DNA from: Limanda limanda
Lineage: Eukaryota; Chordata; Actinopteri; Pleuronectiformes; Pleuronectidae
Length of the DNA: 64,000 bases
NCBI RefSeq assembly: GCF_963576545.1
Contig: NC_083651.1
Span: forward strand, 19,027,248 to 19,091,247
Direction of reading: 5' to 3'
Below, piece by piece: positions 57,866-64,000 of this stretch. The notes under the pieces are model-generated. The model did no database searches. It worked only from the letters and a program-made list of their open reading frames with translations, and was not told where the DNA came from. Position 1 is the stretch's first letter, and every line of letters starts with the position of its first letter. The position numbers and the translations under genes are program-made.

Positions 57866-58599
57866 CAGAGTACACGGCGAGTCGCAGATCCAGGTGGTGA
57901 AGCACAACAGAGTTCTGGGTTTGAAGAGAAACCAAAGGTTAGCGGAAGTCAGGGTGGCGAGACTAAGCTATATACTAACTACCATCGAAGACGGAATAAT
58001 CTGGCGCCGAAGTGTTGAGAAGACCAGGTATATATGGAGGCGATGATTAGGTTAGATTGAGTGCAGGTGTGCCTCGTCTGCATCAGCCGGAGCCAGCCAC
58101 GCCTCCTACCACAACACCCTACCCAGGCGCATACAGAAAGGGGGGAGGAGACATAACCAAACAACAATACAACACAATCCTGACACTCGAGCCGTGTCAT
58201 TGTATCAACAGCTTAGGTTATTGCTGCCGACTGCATTTCATCGTATCCTCAAATCAACTTTTTTCCAACTCAGGACCCAGTTCTTTGACTGGGACAAAGT
58301 TAGGCAACTGCAAAACAACAGGAGTTTCTTATCCCATCAAAAACCACAACATAAAGTCAGGCATTAGAACCTGCCATGTAGAACTGCATTAAGTTACCTT
58401 CCCTTCTGGTGGGAAAAATCTGATGTGCACATACACACCTGAACAAAACACTCACACACTCACACAATGTTTTGGGTGGTGACCTCCTTTTGCATTGTAA
58501 TGTATCTATGTCACTCAAGCGGATGATCTTATCTGGGCCTCATCAGTAGGTTCTCTGATTACAGCTCAGATCAAATCACTTTTCACCTTAAGCTGCAGG

Positions 58600-58607
58600 T
58601 ATATAAG
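58600..58607 (+). promoter_or_regulatory. TATA box of tubulin 2
   Basis: TATATAAG lies 82 bases upstream of the ATG, implying a transcription start near 58630 and a short 5' UTR. The tubulin 3 promoter has a comparable TATATAAA. Confidence 0.7.
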
Positions 58608-58681
58608 CACTGAGTCTCACCGCTGCCTTTAGTGACACATCTTCCTCCCGATACCTGCACATTGGAGAGGAGAACTAAACC

Positions 58682-60752
<2,071 letters not shown>

Positions 60753-61015
60753 CCTTTGCCAAAGTAGATTGATTTACAGTATATGCCAATTTTCAAAATT
60801 GGTCACTTGGTGTTTGTAGTAAAGACAAACGTGTTGATAAATCCCGAATACTATCCAATCACAAGATTCTGTGATACCCATTCTCCTTATCTCTCTTATT
60901 CTCCTTACAAACCCTATCTAAAATATTCTCTAATTGCTTAATATCGGGTGAAAACACAAGGATTACATTTAATAGAATCGTTTCTCATGGGACTGTGCTG
61001 AAAAAAGTGTGTTAA

Positions 61016-61021
61016 AATAAA
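61016..61021 (+). promoter_or_regulatory. Candidate polyadenylation signal of tubulin 2
   Basis: AATAAA 264 bases after the stop codon. A second AATAAA occurs at 61494-61499. Either could end the transcript. Confidence 0.45.
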
Positions 61022-62022
61022 ATCAGACATATCTTGTTTCAGGCCTTTTTATTACTGCAGTTTCACAATGAGAGACTTGGGCCGAACCCTCCCATTTGTG
61101 CACCTCCCCCCACTATCCCTCTACATGTGGAATTTAAGTTATAAAAGAGCGTCAGTCTCTTTATGCTATTCAGCTGTGACTTTGTGAGAGCGAGAGACAG
61201 AGAATGACTGACTTACTCACTGACTGGTGTTGTTTGTGTAGCTCATACCCAGAGAGGGCCCTGCAGGAACAATAGGATCCCAGTTACTGTGTGAATAATA
61301 TCTCTGTGATCCTGAGAGCGCTGCTGAAAAGAGAAACAGAAAACTGGCCTTGACATTCCTCAGTTTTTTTTTTTTCGTCTCCAATGTCATGATTCTCTTG
61401 TGTATTCTGAATGAGCTGATTTTAATGTTCCTCCAGCTCACCATTTTCTCCTCTCACCATTAAAATATGTATCTTTTGCATTTGACAATCAACAATAAAG
61501 ATCTTACATGAAGGCTCCATCGTGTGTTATTCTTCATTTAACTATTAAATACAGACAGAGGTTGGGCTCTGCTGGTGAGTGTGTGGGTGCAGATGCATGT
61601 ATAAGATTAGTATAATCACTCTTTTAGCCCCCAGTCTGTTTCATATGGATATATTGTATGTTGAGAAATGTTCGGAGGCGAACTTTTACACGTTCGTGGT
61701 CAATCCCCTCAAATAAAAATGCATTGAAGCTATGGATGAGAATAAACTAACTGAACACTTCTTCATAATAGATGATCAGAGTCTCTTTCACTTACAACAC
61801 GCACAAATTAAGAAAATAGGGCAGAGGGCAGGTTCTTACACATATGCCTCTAATCTCCAACTGAAAGACAAAGAAGATAAAAGTAAGGGCGGATAGCATG
61901 ACACAGTATAAAAGGGACTTCCCACCTTCTTTTTTTTTATTTTTTAAGTGCTGCTCCCTTCCGCCAATGAGCTGTGCAGCTGCCTGCTGTGGTTTCCTGC
62001 CTGCCCCCTCCACATCCTTGCC

Positions 62023-62030
62023 TATATAAA
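62023..62030 (+). promoter_or_regulatory. TATA box of tubulin 3
   Basis: TATATAAA lies 84 bases upstream of the start codon. A CCAAT box (61964-61968, in CCGCCAATGAG) is about 55 bases further upstream, a typical pol II core promoter arrangement. Confidence 0.75.
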
Positions 62031-62106
62031 CCCTGACTCTCCCTCTCCTCCACACTTCTGCCCTGAGTCTGAATCCTCAACGTCAGTCGCAGGACAAGCA
62101 GACACA

Positions 62107-63943
<1,837 letters not shown>

Positions 63944-64000
63944 TAGTTTTTGCATTTAACAAGATTTTAACCTTCCCACGAAGGATTGAGTGGTTAATTT

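Larger units (their letters stand above)
55035..58595. other. Intergenic region between divergent tubulin 1 and tubulin 2
   Basis: The two tubulin genes are transcribed away from each other from this 3.5-kb region. It is filled largely by dispersed repeats (55469-56118, 57065-57105, 57690-58195). No gene was found. Confidence 0.6.

Overview
This window is vertebrate nuclear DNA, most likely from a percomorph teleost fish. The genes have short exons with GT-AG introns. The encoded proteins match vertebrate families. The non-coding DNA carries GA/CT and TG microsatellites, hAT transposons and several short dispersed repeats that I recognise from fish genomes. There are no bacterial or viral genes. 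Five protein-coding loci can be supported, all from exon-by-exon reading with reading phases that close across the splice junctions.

Layout. (1) 1-37560, minus strand: the 5' part of a giant ABCA12-like lipid transporter gene. Forty coding exons run from the ATG at 36937 down to 557, where the gene leaves the window. They give about 3,257 codons in one continuous frame: the first transmembrane helix, then an enormous first extracellular region, ending just before the second transmembrane block. Inside it, a three-exon, 289-codon module is present three times in tandem (14638-19959). (2) 37562-39760: intergenic sequence with low-complexity repeats. (3) 40690-45661, minus strand: pofut2, nine coding exons, complete, about 446 aa. 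(4) 47427-54863, minus strand: a complete alpha-tubulin gene (tubulin 1), four coding exons, 449 aa. Its intron 3 holds one hAT transposon nested in another; its intron 1 holds a minisatellite. (5) 58682-60752, plus strand: a second complete alpha-tubulin gene (tubulin 2), 449 aa, with a TATA box. (6) 62107-63925 and beyond, plus strand: a third alpha-tubulin gene (tubulin 3), exons 1-3 only; exon 4 lies past the right edge.

How the genes relate. The ABCA12-like protein moves lipid across membranes in secretory and epithelial cells. POFUT2 puts O-fucose on folded thrombospondin type 1 repeats in the ER. The alpha-tubulins build microtubules. No shared pathway is evident; the association looks like ordinary synteny. 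The main novelties are the recent in-frame exon-module triplication, whose duplication junction seems to have created a new splice acceptor; two furin-type cleavage motifs in the transporter; and a sharply bounded 881-bp tract of near identity between two oppositely oriented tubulin genes that looks like gene conversion.
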